From assembly GCA_039821605.1 (NCBI GenBank), contig JBCBNV010000007.1, forward strand, positions 1 to 64,000: a DNA stretch of 64,000 bases. Reading direction: 5' to 3'. Below, in pieces: positions 1 to 15,797 of this stretch (positions are counted from its first letter, which is position 1; the number at the start of each line of letters is the position of its first letter). The position numbers and the translations under genes are program-made. The notes beneath the pieces are model-generated. The model searched no databases. It had not been told where the DNA came from and saw only the letters and a program-made list of their open reading frames with translations. The stretch is from CALBPI01 sp039821605 (GTDB lineage Bacteria > Pseudomonadota > Gammaproteobacteria > Steroidobacterales > Woeseiaceae).

Positions 1-61
1 CGTGGCCAATCGTGCCTACGTTCACGTGCGGTTTGGTTCTCTCGAATTTCTCTTTTGACAT
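1..61 (-). CDS. tufA: Elongation factor Tu, first copy (5' end only)
   Basis: Only the first 20 codons are inside the window; the rest lies to the left. The encoded start is MSKEKFERTKPHVNVGTIGH, the N-terminus of EF-Tu, which delivers aminoacyl-tRNA to the ribosome as a GTP complex. It follows fusA in the same direction, the usual last place of the str operon (rpsL-rpsG-fusA-tufA). Positions 1-77 are base-for-base identical to 16928-17004 at the second tuf gene, including 16 bases upstream of the ATG with the GAGG ribosome-binding site. Identity stops abruptly beyond that, as expected for paired tuf genes kept alike by gene conversion. Confidence 0.93.
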   Translation of the reverse strand, partial: MSKEKFERTKPHVNVGTIGH

Positions 62-126
62 CGACCTCGTCTCCGGTACAGGTCATTCCACAAGCCGCAA
101 TGCGGCAGGAAAGTGTTTGCTGAAAG

Positions 127-2214
127 TTATTTGTTGATAATCGTTTCTGCGACGTTCTGCGGCACTTCCGCGTACTTGCCGAATTCCATCGAGTAGTTGG
201 CGCGGCCCTGCGACATCGAACGCAGATCCGTGGCGTAACCGAACATCTCCGACAGCGGGACCTCGGCGCGCAGCACCTTGCCCGACGGCGAATCGTCCAT
301 GCCCTGCGGCAGACCACGACGGCGGTTCAGGTCACCCATGACGTCACCGAAGTAATCTTCGGGCGTCACGACCTCAACGTTCATGATCGGCTCTAGCAGC
401 ACGGCCCTGGCCGCCTTGGCGCCTTCCTTGAAGCACATGGAGCCGGCGATCTTGAAGGCCATCTCACTCGAGTCGACATCATGGTAGCTGCCGTCGTAGA
501 GCGTGACCTTGCAGTCGACCACGGGGTAGCCCGCGATCACGCCATTTTCCATCTGCTCGCGAACACCCTTGTCCACAGCCGGGATGTATTCCTTGGGTAC
601 CACACCGCCAACGATGGCGTTGACGAACTCGTAACCTTCGCCCGGCTCCTGCGGCTCGATCTTCAGGAAGACGTGACCGTACTGGCCGCGGCCGCCCGAC
701 TGGCGAACGAACTTGCCTTCCTGCTCGACGATCTGACGAATCGTCTCGCGGTAGGCCACCTGCGGCTTGCCGACGTTGGCCTCGACCTTGAACTCACGCT
801 TCATGCGATCGACGATGATCTCGAGGTGCAGCTCGCCCATACCCGAGATGATGGTCTGGCCCGATTCTTCGTCGGTGTGCACGCGGAACGACGGGTCTTC
901 CTTCGCGAGCTTCTGCAGCGCGATACCCATCTTTTCCTGGTCGGCCTTGGTCTTGGGCTCAACAGCAACCGCAATGACGGGCTCGGGGAACTCCATACGC
1001 TCGAGCGTGATGACGTCCTTCAGGTCCGACAGCGTGTCACCCGTGGTGACGTCCTTGAGGCCCACGGCCGCGGCGATGTCGCCGGCGCGAACTTCCTTGA
1101 TCTCTTCACGGCTGTTCGAGTGCATCTGCAAGATACGGCCGATACGCTCTTTCTTGCTCTTGACCGGGTTGTAGACCGAGTCGCCCGAATTCAGCACGCC
1201 CGAGTAGACACGGAAGAACGTCAGGTTACCGACGAACGGGTCCGTGGCGATCTTGAACGCGAGCGCGGCAAACGGGGCGTCGTCGCGCGATTCGCGAACG
1301 CCTTCCGACTCGTCTTCGTTGATGCCCTTGATCGGCGGCACGTCAATCGGCGACGGCATGAAGTCGATGACCGCGTCGAGCATGGCCTGCACGCCCTTGT
1401 TCTTGAACGCAGAGCCGCACATCGTGAGCACGATCTCGTTCGACAGGGTGCGTGCACGCAAGCCGCGCTTGATCTCGTCTTCCGACAGGTCGCCATCGCC
1501 CAGGTACTTCTCGAGCAGCTCTTCGTCAGCTTCCGCCGCAGCCTCGATCATCTTCTCACGCCATTCGTTGGCGAGATCCGCGAGGTCGGCCGGGATGTCC
1601 TTGGCTTCGTAGGTCATCCCCATGTTGTCTTCTTCCCAGTAGATGGCACGCATCTTGACCAGGTCGATAATGCCCTTGAAGTTCTCTTCGGCACCAATGG
1701 GAAGCTGAATCGGCACGGGCGTCGCACCCAGGCGCGACTCCACCTGGCCCACGACACGCAGGTAATCTGCGCCGGCACGGTCCATCTTGTTGACAAAGAT
1801 CATGCGCGGCACTTCGTACTTGTTGCCCTGGCGCCAGACCGTCTCCGTCTGCGGCTCAACGCCACCTACGGAACACAGCACAGTGACCGCACCGTCGAGC
1901 ACGCGCAGCGAACGCTCAACTTCAATCGTGAAGTCGACGTGGCCCGGGGTGTCGATGATGTTGATGCGGTGCTGGTCGTACTGCTGGTCCATGCCCTGCC
2001 AGAAGCACGTGGTCGCGGCAGACGTGATCGTGATGCCACGCTCCTGCTCCTGCTCCATCCAGTCCATGGTCGCAGCACCGTCGTGCACCTCGCCGATCTT
2101 GTGCGAGACACCGGTGTAAAAAAGAATGCGCTCGGTCGTCGTCGTCTTGCCGGCATCAATGTGCGCCATGATGCCGATGTTGCGATAGCGATCGATCGGG
2201 GTCGTGCGTGCCAC
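127..2214 (-). CDS. fusA: Elongation factor G
   Basis: Ribosomal translocase GTPase, 695 aa. The G1 motif AHIDAGKTT is near residue 18, the switch region carries RGITI, and DTPGHVDF and NKMD follow; domains II-V run to the C-terminus, a normal full length. I chose the GTG at 2214 because the protein then starts VARTTPIDRYRNIGI, matching the family N-terminus, and an AAGGA ribosome-binding site lies 7 bases upstream. An in-frame ATG 16 codons earlier (2262) lacks family support. It lies 57 bases after rpsG and before tufA in the str operon. Confidence 0.97.
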   Translation of the reverse strand: MARTTPIDRYRNIGIMAHIDAGKTTTTERILFYTGVSHKIGEVHDGAATMDWMEQEQERGITITSAATTCFWQGMDQQYDQHRINIIDTPGHVDFTIEVERSLRVLDGAVTVLCSVGGVEPQTETVWRQGNKYEVPRMIFVNKMDRAGADYLRVVGQVESRLGATPVPIQLPIGAEENFKGIIDLVKMRAIYWEEDNMGMTYEAKDIPADLADLANEWREKMIEAAAEADEELLEKYLGDGDLSEDEIKRGLRARTLSNEIVLTMCGSAFKNKGVQAMLDAVIDFMPSPIDVPPIKGINEDESEGVRESRDDAPFAALAFKIATDPFVGNLTFFRVYSGVLNSGDSVYNPVKSKKERIGRILQMHSNSREEIKEVRAGDIAAAVGLKDVTTGDTLSDLKDVITLERMEFPEPVIAVAVEPKTKADQEKMGIALQKLAKEDPSFRVHTDEESGQTIISGMGELHLEIIVDRMKREFKVEANVGKPQVAYRETIRQIVEQEGKFVRQSGGRGQYGHVFLKIEPQEPGEGYEFVNAIVGGVVPKEYIPAVDKGVREQMENGVIAGYPVVDCKVTLYDGSYHDVDSSEMAFKIAGSMCFKEGAKAARAVLLEPIMNVEVVTPEDYFGDVMGDLNRRRGLPQGMDDSPSGKVLRAEVPLSEMFGYATDLRSMSQGRANYSMEFGKYAEVPQNVAETIINK

Positions 2215-2271
2215 GATGAAATCCTTGACTTGGTGTGTTCGGGGATGGGGCCTGCGCCCCACGGAATCGTC

Positions 2272-2751
2272 TTACCAGCGGTAGTGCGAGAACGCCTTGT
2301 TGGCCTCGGCCATGCGGTGGACGTCTTCCTTCTTCTTGACGGCCGCGCCACGGTTGTCGGCGGCCTCCATGAGCTCATGCGCCAGGCGATGGGCCATGGT
2401 CTTCTCGCTGCGCTTGCGCGCGGCATCGATGAGCCAGCGCATGGCCAGCGTCTGGCGACGCTGCGGGCGTACCTCGACGGGCACCTGGTAGGTGGCACCA
2501 CCGACACGCCGCGACTTCACCTCGACCGCGGGCTTCACGTTCTCGAGCGCCTGCTCAAGCATCTCCAGCGACTGCTCATCGCTCTGCGCGCTGCGCTCCG
2601 TCATGCGGTCAAGGGCACCGTAGATGATGCGCTCGGCGACGGACTTCTTGCCGTCGACCATCACCATGTTCATGAACTTGGCCAGAAGCTGACTCTTGAA
2701 TTTCGGATCCGGCAGGATGCTGCGCTTGGGCGCCTGATTACGTCTCGACAT
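2272..2751 (-). CDS. rpsG: 30S ribosomal protein S7
   Basis: 159 aa, close to the usual 156. It starts MSRRNQAPKRSILPDPKF and carries the conserved VMVDGKKSVAERI segment and the basic VRPQRRQTLAMRW region that contacts 16S rRNA. S7 nucleates assembly of the 30S head and in E. coli is the translational repressor of the str operon. It sits between rpsL and fusA; the gap to rpsL is 95 bases, longer than usual within this operon. Confidence 0.97.
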   Translation of the reverse strand: MSRRNQAPKRSILPDPKFKSQLLAKFMNMVMVDGKKSVAERIIYGALDRMTERSAQSDEQSLEMLEQALENVKPAVEVKSRRVGGATYQVPVEVRPQRRQTLAMRWLIDAARKRSEKTMAHRLAHELMEAADNRGAAVKKKEDVHRMAEANKAFSHYRW

Positions 2752-2846
2752 GTGTTCTACTCTCTTGCTTCAGCGGCGCTGCCGCTTACTCGTCCCGAAC
2801 CCGAAGGCCGGGGTCGTCCAAAAAATGCTGAATCAGCCTGGGCTAC

Positions 2847-3221
2847 TTAGCCCTTGGGCCGCTTGGCGCCGTACTTCGAACGGCCCTGGCGCCGATCGCT
2901 GACGCCCGCGCAGTCCAGCGTGCCGCGCACGGTGTGGTAACGCACACCAGGCAGGTCCTTCACGCGGCCGCCGCGAATAAGCACCACCGAGTGCTCCTGA
3001 AGGTTGTGGCCTTCACCGCCGATGTAGCTCGTCACCTCGAAACCATTGGTCAGCCGGACACGAGCAACCTTCCGCATGGCCGAGTTCGGCTTTTTCGGGG
3101 TCGTTGTGTACACACGCGTGCAGACGCCGCGCTTCTGCGGGCTGCCTTCGAGCGCCGGTACGTTGCTCTTTTCGGCTTTGGTCGAACGCGGCTTGCGCAC
3201 GAGCTGATTAATCGTGGCCAT
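2847..3221 (-). CDS. rpsL: 30S ribosomal protein S12
   Basis: 124 aa, standard length. Begins MATINQLVRKPR and contains TTPKKPNSAMRKVARV and GRVKDLPGVRYH, the loops at the decoding centre. The lysines whose mutation gives streptomycin resistance (in PKKPNS and VKDLPG) are wild type. First gene of the str operon, with a GAGGG ribosome-binding site four bases before the ATG. Confidence 0.97.
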   Translation of the reverse strand: MATINQLVRKPRSTKAEKSNVPALEGSPQKRGVCTRVYTTTPKKPNSAMRKVARVRLTNGFEVTSYIGGEGHNLQEHSVVLIRGGRVKDLPGVRYHTVRGTLDCAGVSDRRQGRSKYGAKRPKG

Positions 3222-3427
3222 GGGGCCCTCGCTGTCTGTTACTGATCAAAAAGATGATCAAAAAATGCAAAAAAGCGTACACGCTAGCGCGCACGCTGAC
3301 CGGTCGGGCGCGGACCCAACCTCGCAATCTGGGTTGGCGGCGCCACAAAGCGGCGTTGCCACCTCTGTAGCCCCGGTTCTTATCCCGGGGCGCGGGTCCG
3401 ACGCGATGCGGGCCCGTCTCGATGAGG
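3222..3427 (-). promoter_or_regulatory. Structured 5' leader of the str operon
   Basis: About 205 bases lie between the predicted transcription start and the rpsL ATG. In the RNA sense it holds a 7-bp hairpin with an 8-base loop (3370-3376 with 3385-3391), a second with arms of the type GGC..CGCC/GGCG..GCC around 3335-3360, a third with CCAACC/GGTTGG arms near 3317-3338, and T-rich tracts around 3241-3275. Long structured leaders before rpsL are plausible sites of attenuation or ribosomal-protein feedback; that role is inference. Confidence 0.5.
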
Positions 3428-3433
3428 GCGCGC

Positions 3434-3463
3434 ATTTTACGGATCACGGCGAAGGCGTGTCAA
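3434..3463 (-). promoter_or_regulatory. Sigma-70 promoter of the str operon
   Basis: On the minus strand a perfect -35 TTGACA (3458-3463) is followed after 18 bases by TAAAAT (3434-3439), five of six matches to the -10 consensus. Transcription would start near 3427. It lies just downstream of the rpoC hairpin, so the str operon can be transcribed independently of the rif operon. Confidence 0.75.
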
Positions 3464-3494
3464 GGGACGCGCCGCGTCGCTGGCCGGGCTCAAA

Positions 3495-3531
3495 CCCGCC
3501 CCGGATCGGCCAAAAACCGGTCCGGGGCGGG
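3495..3531 (-). terminator. Hairpin behind rpoC, likely end of the rif operon
   Basis: An 11-bp perfect stem (CCCGCCCCGGA at 3495-3505 with its complement at 3521-3531) encloses 15 bases that can pair further. It begins about 40 bases after the rpoC stop. On the minus strand only three T residues follow, so it is a strong hairpin with a weak U-tract; it may be a partial terminator or an RNA 3'-end stabiliser. Confidence 0.55.
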
Positions 3532-3570
3532 GATTCTGTCATCGCGTCGCCCGGGACGCGTGGCGAAAGC

Positions 3571-7809
<4,239 letters not shown>

Positions 7810-7817
7810 GGGTCACC

Positions 7818-11897
<4,080 letters not shown>

Positions 11898-12121
11898 TTT
11901 GATACCTCGATCAAAAAATTCTGTGTCGCCACGACACTTCCGTGGCGGGGCGCTCAGGCCGCGCGTGCCCTCGGGCACCACGTGGCAGAAGCGCGAACAC
12001 CGGCACGCCACAACTGGCGAGCCGGTGGATGACGCAAGACCTCAGGCCTTGCGTCGCGCCGTGTACTGCGACCGGCCCAAAGGCCGGCCGCCGCACACGA
12101 TTGCGGTTGCCGCGAGCTCGA
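11898..12121 (-). promoter_or_regulatory. rplL-rpoB intergenic region with strong hairpins
   Basis: No gene here. In the transcribed sense it contains an inverted repeat with 8-bp perfect arms (12031-12038 with 12048-12055), a 6-bp CCGGCC/GGCCGG hairpin (12072-12087), and a GTGCCC/GGGCAC hairpin (11965-11978). None has a clear U-tract. In E. coli the same gap holds an attenuator and an RNase III site that set rpoBC output below rplJL; the position and structure suggest a similar role here. Confidence 0.5.
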
Positions 12122-12502
12122 TTACTTGAGCTCGACGCTGGCGCCCGCTTCTTCGAGCTGCTTCTTGAAGCCTTCGGCGTCGTCTTTCGAAGCGCCTTCC
12201 TTGACGGTTGCAGGCGCGCCTTCAACCATGTCCTTGGCTTCCTTGAGGCCCAGGCCCGTGATGGCGCGAACGGCCTTGATCACAGCGACCTTGTTACCGC
12301 CGAAGCTCGTCATGACGACGTCGAATTCGTCTTTCTCTTCGGCAGCAGCGGCGTCACCACCAGCGGCAGGTGCTGCTACGGCAGCGACGGGAGCGGCGGC
12401 AGATACGCCCCACTCTTCTTCGAGCATCTTCACGAGCTCGACCACTTCCATGATCGGCTTGGCGCTCAGTTCTTTCAGCAGGTCTTCGTTAGAAAGTGCC
12501 AT
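12122..12502 (-). CDS. rplL: 50S ribosomal protein L7/L12
   Basis: 126 aa. The N-terminal dimerisation domain (ALSNEDLLKELSAKPIMEVV) is joined by an Ala-rich hinge (about residues 36-55) to the C-terminal factor-binding domain with EFDVVMTSFGGNKVAVIKA and GLGLKEAKDMVEGAP. It forms the stalk that recruits translation GTPases. It lies 60 bases after rplJ in the normal order. Confidence 0.97.
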   Translation of the reverse strand: MALSNEDLLKELSAKPIMEVVELVKMLEEEWGVSAAAPVAAVAAPAAGGDAAAAEEKDEFDVVMTSFGGNKVAVIKAVRAITGLGLKEAKDMVEGAPATVKEGASKDDAEGFKKQLEEAGASVELK

Positions 12503-12562
12503 TGTCTTGGTTCCTTAAATGTCTTGTTTCAAGTCAGAGTTAGTTAATGCGTCGCCAGACAC

Positions 12563-13084
12563 TCAGGCTGCCTGCTCGCTGCGGGCGCCCAGCGTGCGGG
12601 CCAACATGGCCTGCGGCTCGGCGAGCGTGCGTACGAGCTGTGACAGCGGTGCCTGCAGGCAACCGAGCAACATGGCCCGGGCCTGGTCGAGGTTCGGCAG
12701 ATCAGCGAGTGTGCCCAGTTCCGACGGCGGCAGTACCTGCCCACCGATCGCGAGCGAGACGGCTTTCAGCGCCTCATGCTCCTTGGCAAAACCCTTGACC
12801 AACCGTGCGGCAGCGCCGGGATCATCCTTCGAGAACGCGAGGATCAGGGGACCCTTGAGTGTGTCGTTCATACACTCGTAGTCCGTACCCTCAAATGCCC
12901 GCCGCGCCAGCGTGTTTTTCACAACACGCAGGTACACACCGCTTTCACGGGCGTCCTTGCGCAGCGCGGTCATTTCCTCGACCGTCAGGCCCCGGTACTC
13001 AGCCGCAATGGCTGACAGGGCAGATCCGGCGACCTCATTAACCTCGGCAACAAACGCTTTTTTGTCTTCGAGTCTTAACGCCAT
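12563..13084 (-). CDS. rplJ: 50S ribosomal protein L10
   Basis: 173 aa. I chose the ATG at 13084: the protein starts MALRLEDKKAFVAEVNEVA like the family, and an unusually strong AGGAGGAAT ribosome-binding site precedes it. The frame is open a further 70 codons upstream, but that part is leader. Contains RGLTVEEMTALRK and LRVVKNTLARRA. L10 anchors the L7/L12 stalk on 23S rRNA and, in E. coli, represses its own leader. Confidence 0.96.
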   Translation of the reverse strand: MALRLEDKKAFVAEVNEVAGSALSAIAAEYRGLTVEEMTALRKDARESGVYLRVVKNTLARRAFEGTDYECMNDTLKGPLILAFSKDDPGAAARLVKGFAKEHEALKAVSLAIGGQVLPPSELGTLADLPNLDQARAMLLGCLQAPLSQLVRTLAEPQAMLARTLGARSEQAA

Positions 13085-13310
13085 AGATTCCTCCTGGCTT
13101 CGGTCACAAACGAGTGGCTTTCGCCACTCCCGGTTGTCGGACGGTGACCGTCGCCAGAACTCTGACTCGGGTGTCACCATCTGCGCGGGCTGAAGTATTA
13201 AGCCTTGGCCTTGCGGCCTCAGCGCCAGCGGTCTTCGACGATTCGCCGGCCGAAGCCGGCACACCTGTACCGCGCCCCGAAGGACGCAGCACAAATTCCT
13301 GGTTGGCGGC
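13085..13310 (-). promoter_or_regulatory. rplJ (L10) leader RNA region
   Basis: A 226-base gap between rplA and rplJ. In the RNA sense it forms a 6-bp GCCGGC hairpin capped by UUCG (13245-13260) and a 7-bp GAGTGGC hairpin capped by a GAAA tetraloop (13112-13129), the latter about 27 bases before the rplJ start and just upstream of its ribosome-binding site. The position equals that of the L10 leader through which L10-(L12)n represses translation in other bacteria. I have not matched it to the Rfam model. Confidence 0.6.
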
Positions 13311-14009
13311 TCAGGCCGCCTCGACCGTCGCCTGGTCGATGACGAGGCCGGGGCCCATCGTCGAGGAGACAGTCAGTTTCTTGAAGTACGTACCTTTCGC
13401 CGCTGCCGGCTTTGCCTTCTTTAGGTCAGCGAGCAGGGCCGCGAGGTTTTCGCGCAGATCGGCGACTTCAAAGCCGACCTTGCCGATCGTGCAGTGGATG
13501 ATGCCGGCCTTGTCCGTGCGGTAACGCACCTGACCTGCCTTGGCGTTCTTCACAGCACCTTCGACGTCGGGCGTGACCGTACCCACTTTGGGGTTCGGCA
13601 TGAGGCCGCGCGGACCCAGGATCTGGCCCAGCTGACCCACGACACGCATGGCGTCGGGCGTCGCAATGACGACATCGAAGTTCATCTCGCCGCTCTTGAT
13701 GCTGTCGGCAAGATCTTCGAAGCCAACGATGTCGGCACCGGCGGCCGTTGCCTTCTCGGCATTGGCACCCTGAGCGAACACGGCAACGCGTACCGTCTTG
13801 CCCGTACCCTTGGGCAGCACCGTGGCGCCACGCACGACCTGGTCGGACTTGCGCGGATCGACGCCGAGGTTCACGGCGACATCGATGCTTTCCTTGAATT
13901 TGGCGGCGGCGAGCTCGTTGATCAGGCCCAGGGCTTCGTCAGCGCTGTAGACCTTGCCGGGCTCGACCTTCTCCGCAATCGCCTTGCGGCGCTTCGTCAT
14001 GGCAACCAT
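13311..14009 (-). CDS. rplA: 50S ribosomal protein L1
   Basis: 232 aa. The start MVAMTKRRKAIAEKV aligns in length with the family start MAKLTKRQKAI, and a GGAGGG ribosome-binding site lies 9 bases before this ATG, so I prefer it to the ATG three codons later. It contains the 23S-binding VDPRKSDQVVRGATVLPKGTG region (shortened here in quotation: VDPRKSDQVVRGATVLPKG) and GPRGLMPNPKVGTVT. The ATG overlaps the rplK stop by one to two bases, so the pair is translationally coupled. Confidence 0.96.
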   Translation of the reverse strand: MVAMTKRRKAIAEKVEPGKVYSADEALGLINELAAAKFKESIDVAVNLGVDPRKSDQVVRGATVLPKGTGKTVRVAVFAQGANAEKATAAGADIVGFEDLADSIKSGEMNFDVVIATPDAMRVVGQLGQILGPRGLMPNPKVGTVTPDVEGAVKNAKAGQVRYRTDKAGIIHCTIGKVGFEVADLRENLAALLADLKKAKPAAAKGTYFKKLTVSSTMGPGLVIDQATVEAA

Positions 14010-14443
14010 CAGACCACACCCTCCGTTTCGAGACCCATGCTGCGTGCCGTACCTGCGATGGTGCGCACGGCCGCGTCCATGTCAGCCGCCGTCAGGTCGG
14101 GCATCTTCGTGGTCGCGATCTCTTCGAGCTGAGCGCGCGTGACCTTGCCGACCTTGGTCGTGTTCGGCGTACCCGAACCCTTGGCGACACCAGCCGCCTT
14201 GCGCAGCAGAACTGCAGCGGGCGGGGTCTTTTTGATGAACGTAAAGCTGCGGTCCGAGTACACCGTGATGACCACGGGCACGGGCAGACCGGGCTCGATG
14301 CTCTGCGTCTCGGCGTTGAAGGCCTTGCAGAACTCCATGATGTTGACGCCGTGCTGGCCCAACGCCGGACCCACGGGCGGGCTCGGGTTGGCCTGGCCTG
14401 CGCCGACCTGCAGCTTGATGTAAGCCGTTACTTTCTTTGCCAT
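14009..14443 (-). CDS. rplK: 50S ribosomal protein L11
   Basis: 144 aa. MAKKVTAYIKLQVGAGQANP and PPVGPALGQHGVNIMEFC are the diagnostic N-terminal segments; the C-terminal RNA-binding domain has TRAQLEEIATTKMPDL. It sits at the GTPase-associated centre of the ribosome. First of the rplKA pair, 82 bases after nusG. Confidence 0.97.
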   Translation of the reverse strand: MAKKVTAYIKLQVGAGQANPSPPVGPALGQHGVNIMEFCKAFNAETQSIEPGLPVPVVITVYSDRSFTFIKKTPPAAVLLRKAAGVAKGSGTPNTTKVGKVTRAQLEEIATTKMPDLTAADMDAAVRTIAGTARSMGLETEGVV

Positions 14444-14525
14444 GTCACTTTACTCCCGGGTGCAAACGCCTTGCGGCTCCCCGTCAATATCAGCGGCCCT
14501 GGCCTAGCCAGCGCCCCTGGGGTCG

Positions 14526-15059
14526 TCAGGCCTTTTCGACCTGACTGAAATCGAGCTCGACCGGTGTCGAGCGACCGAGAATCTGCACGGCGACGCGCAG
14601 CTTGCTCTTGTCGTAATTGACCTGCTCCACGACGCCATTGAAGTCGTTGAACGGTCCGTCCGTAACGCGTACCACTTCGCCCGGCTCGAACAGCACCTTG
14701 GGCCGCGGCTTGTCCACGCCCTCCTGCACGCGCTGCAGGATGTTGTCCGCCTCGCGTTCTGTAATCGGGGCCGGCTTGTCGCTCGAGCCGCCGATGAAAC
14801 CGAGCACCTTGGGCACTTCCTTCACGAGATGCCAGGTCTCGTCATCCATCTCCATGTTCACGAGCACGTAGCCCGGGAAGAACTTGCGCTCGCTGCGGCG
14901 CTTCTGTCCTTCGCGCATCTCGACCACCTCTTCGGTGGGGACGAGGATTTCGCCGAACTTGTCCTCGAGACCGGCGAGCTTGATGCGCTCTTCGAGCGAC
15001 GACTTCACCTTGTGCTCGAAGTTCGAGTAGGCATGAACGATGTACCAGCGTTTCGACAC
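14526..15059 (-). CDS. nusG: Transcription antitermination/termination factor NusG
   Basis: 177 aa. The N-terminal NGN domain starts MSKRWYIVHAYSNFEHKV and contains KFFPGYVLVNMEM and VLGFIGGSSDKPAPI; the C-terminal KOW domain has GEVVRVTDGPFNDFNGVVE. NusG binds RNA polymerase and links it to Rho or to ribosomal S10. It follows secE after 47 bases, the standard pair. Confidence 0.97.
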   Translation of the reverse strand: MSKRWYIVHAYSNFEHKVKSSLEERIKLAGLEDKFGEILVPTEEVVEMREGQKRRSERKFFPGYVLVNMEMDDETWHLVKEVPKVLGFIGGSSDKPAPITEREADNILQRVQEGVDKPRPKVLFEPGEVVRVTDGPFNDFNGVVEQVNYDKSKLRVAVQILGRSTPVELDFSQVEKA

Positions 15060-15106
15060 GTTGTGTTCCAGTTAATCCTGCGGTGACCGCGGCTCAGGCG
15101 TCAGGC

Positions 15107-15478
15107 CTAACTCAGCACGGAGCGGGTGAGCAGCAGCAGCCCCGCGTCCACGGCCCAGAAGAACAGCGCGAGAATGGCCGTGAAAATGAACACGATGATC
15201 GTGACCTGGGTCGTCTCCTGCCGCGACGGCCAGACGACCTTGCGAATTTCGACACGCGAACCCTGGATGAACTTCCAGAGCTGCTGACCCTTGTACGACG
15301 TGAAGCCAATGGCGGAGCCTGCGAGCACGCCGCCCAGCACCATGAGCACGCGCAGCGGCAGTGCCAGCTCCGGCGTCAGGTAATAGGCCACGAGACCGCC
15401 GATGATCACGCCAAGCGCCAGCAGCAGCTTCACTGTATCGAGCGCGGTGGCGCCTTCTGTATGCGTCGTATCCGTCAT
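15107..15478 (-). CDS. secE: Preprotein translocase subunit SecE
   Basis: 123 aa with three predicted membrane segments (about residues 14-34, 40-58 and 91-115), the three-segment type seen in gammaproteobacteria. The conserved cytoplasmic motif EIRKVVWPSRQETTQ precedes the last segment. SecE clamps SecY in the inner-membrane translocon. Located between tRNA-Trp and nusG. Confidence 0.95.
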   Translation of the reverse strand: MTDTTHTEGATALDTVKLLLALGVIIGGLVAYYLTPELALPLRVLMVLGGVLAGSAIGFTSYKGQQLWKFIQGSRVEIRKVVWPSRQETTQVTIIVFIFTAILALFFWAVDAGLLLLTRSVLS

Positions 15479-15502
15479 GTCTCACACTTTGCGATCAGCA
15501 CG

Positions 15503-15578
15503 TGGCAGGCCAGGAGGGAATCGAACCCCCAACCTGCGGTTTTGGAGACCGCCGCTCTGCCAATTGAGCTACTGGCCT
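15503..15578 (-). tRNA. trpT: tRNA-Trp (CCA anticodon)
   Basis: 76 bases including an encoded 3' CCA. A 7-bp acceptor stem AGGCCAG/CTGGCCT, a CGGTCTCCAAAACCG anticodon arm with anticodon CCA, and the TTCGATTC T-loop are all present. It stands between tufB and secE, as trpT often does. Confidence 0.95.
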
Positions 15579-15589
15579 GTGCTAACCGT

Positions 15590-15616
15590 AAAAACAATCC
15601 CGGCGCTGCAAGCGCC
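15590..15616 (-). terminator. Possible terminator after tufB
   Basis: On the minus strand a 6-bp GGCGCT/AGCGCC stem with a 3-base loop (15602-15616) is followed seven bases later by five T residues (15590-15594). It lies just before tRNA-Trp. The distance between stem and T-run makes it a weak terminator. Confidence 0.4.
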
Positions 15617-15627
15617 TCTACTAATTC

Positions 15628-15789
15628 GTCATCGCCAGAAGCGAAGCGACCTAACCGTCATCGCCAGAAGCGACTAAATCGTCATCGCAAGGAGCGAAGC
15701 GACGTGGCGATCTCTTTGGGCCGTCGCGCCGTTGAACGGCACGAGCGCGTTTCGAGATTGCCGCACCCGCTGCGCGGGCTCGCAATGAC
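15628..15789. repeat. Cluster of GTCATCGC-type short repeats with an imperfect palindrome
   Basis: The unit GTCATCGCCAGAAGCGA(AGCGAC) occurs at 15628-15650, 15657-15674 and, as GTCATCGCAAGGAGCGAAGCGAC, at 15681-15703. The last copy extends into GTGGCGATCTC and is matched by an inverted arm at 15754-15789 (GAGATTGCCG ... CGCAATGAC), giving an imperfect palindrome of about 109 bases. This resembles the dispersed intergenic GTCATTGCGAG...GCAATCTC repeats seen in many bacterial genomes. It fills the tufB/tRNA-Trp gap. Confidence 0.75.
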
Positions 15790-15797
15790 GGTTGTCC

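Noticed and set aside
481..2850. Long open frame opposite fusA and rpsG
   Set aside because: It is the antisense shadow of highly conserved genes in GC-rich DNA; no family resemblance and low-complexity Arg/His/Leu content.
15628..15703. CRISPR array
   Set aside because: Repeat spacing is only 6-11 bases, the units are unequal and no cas genes are near.
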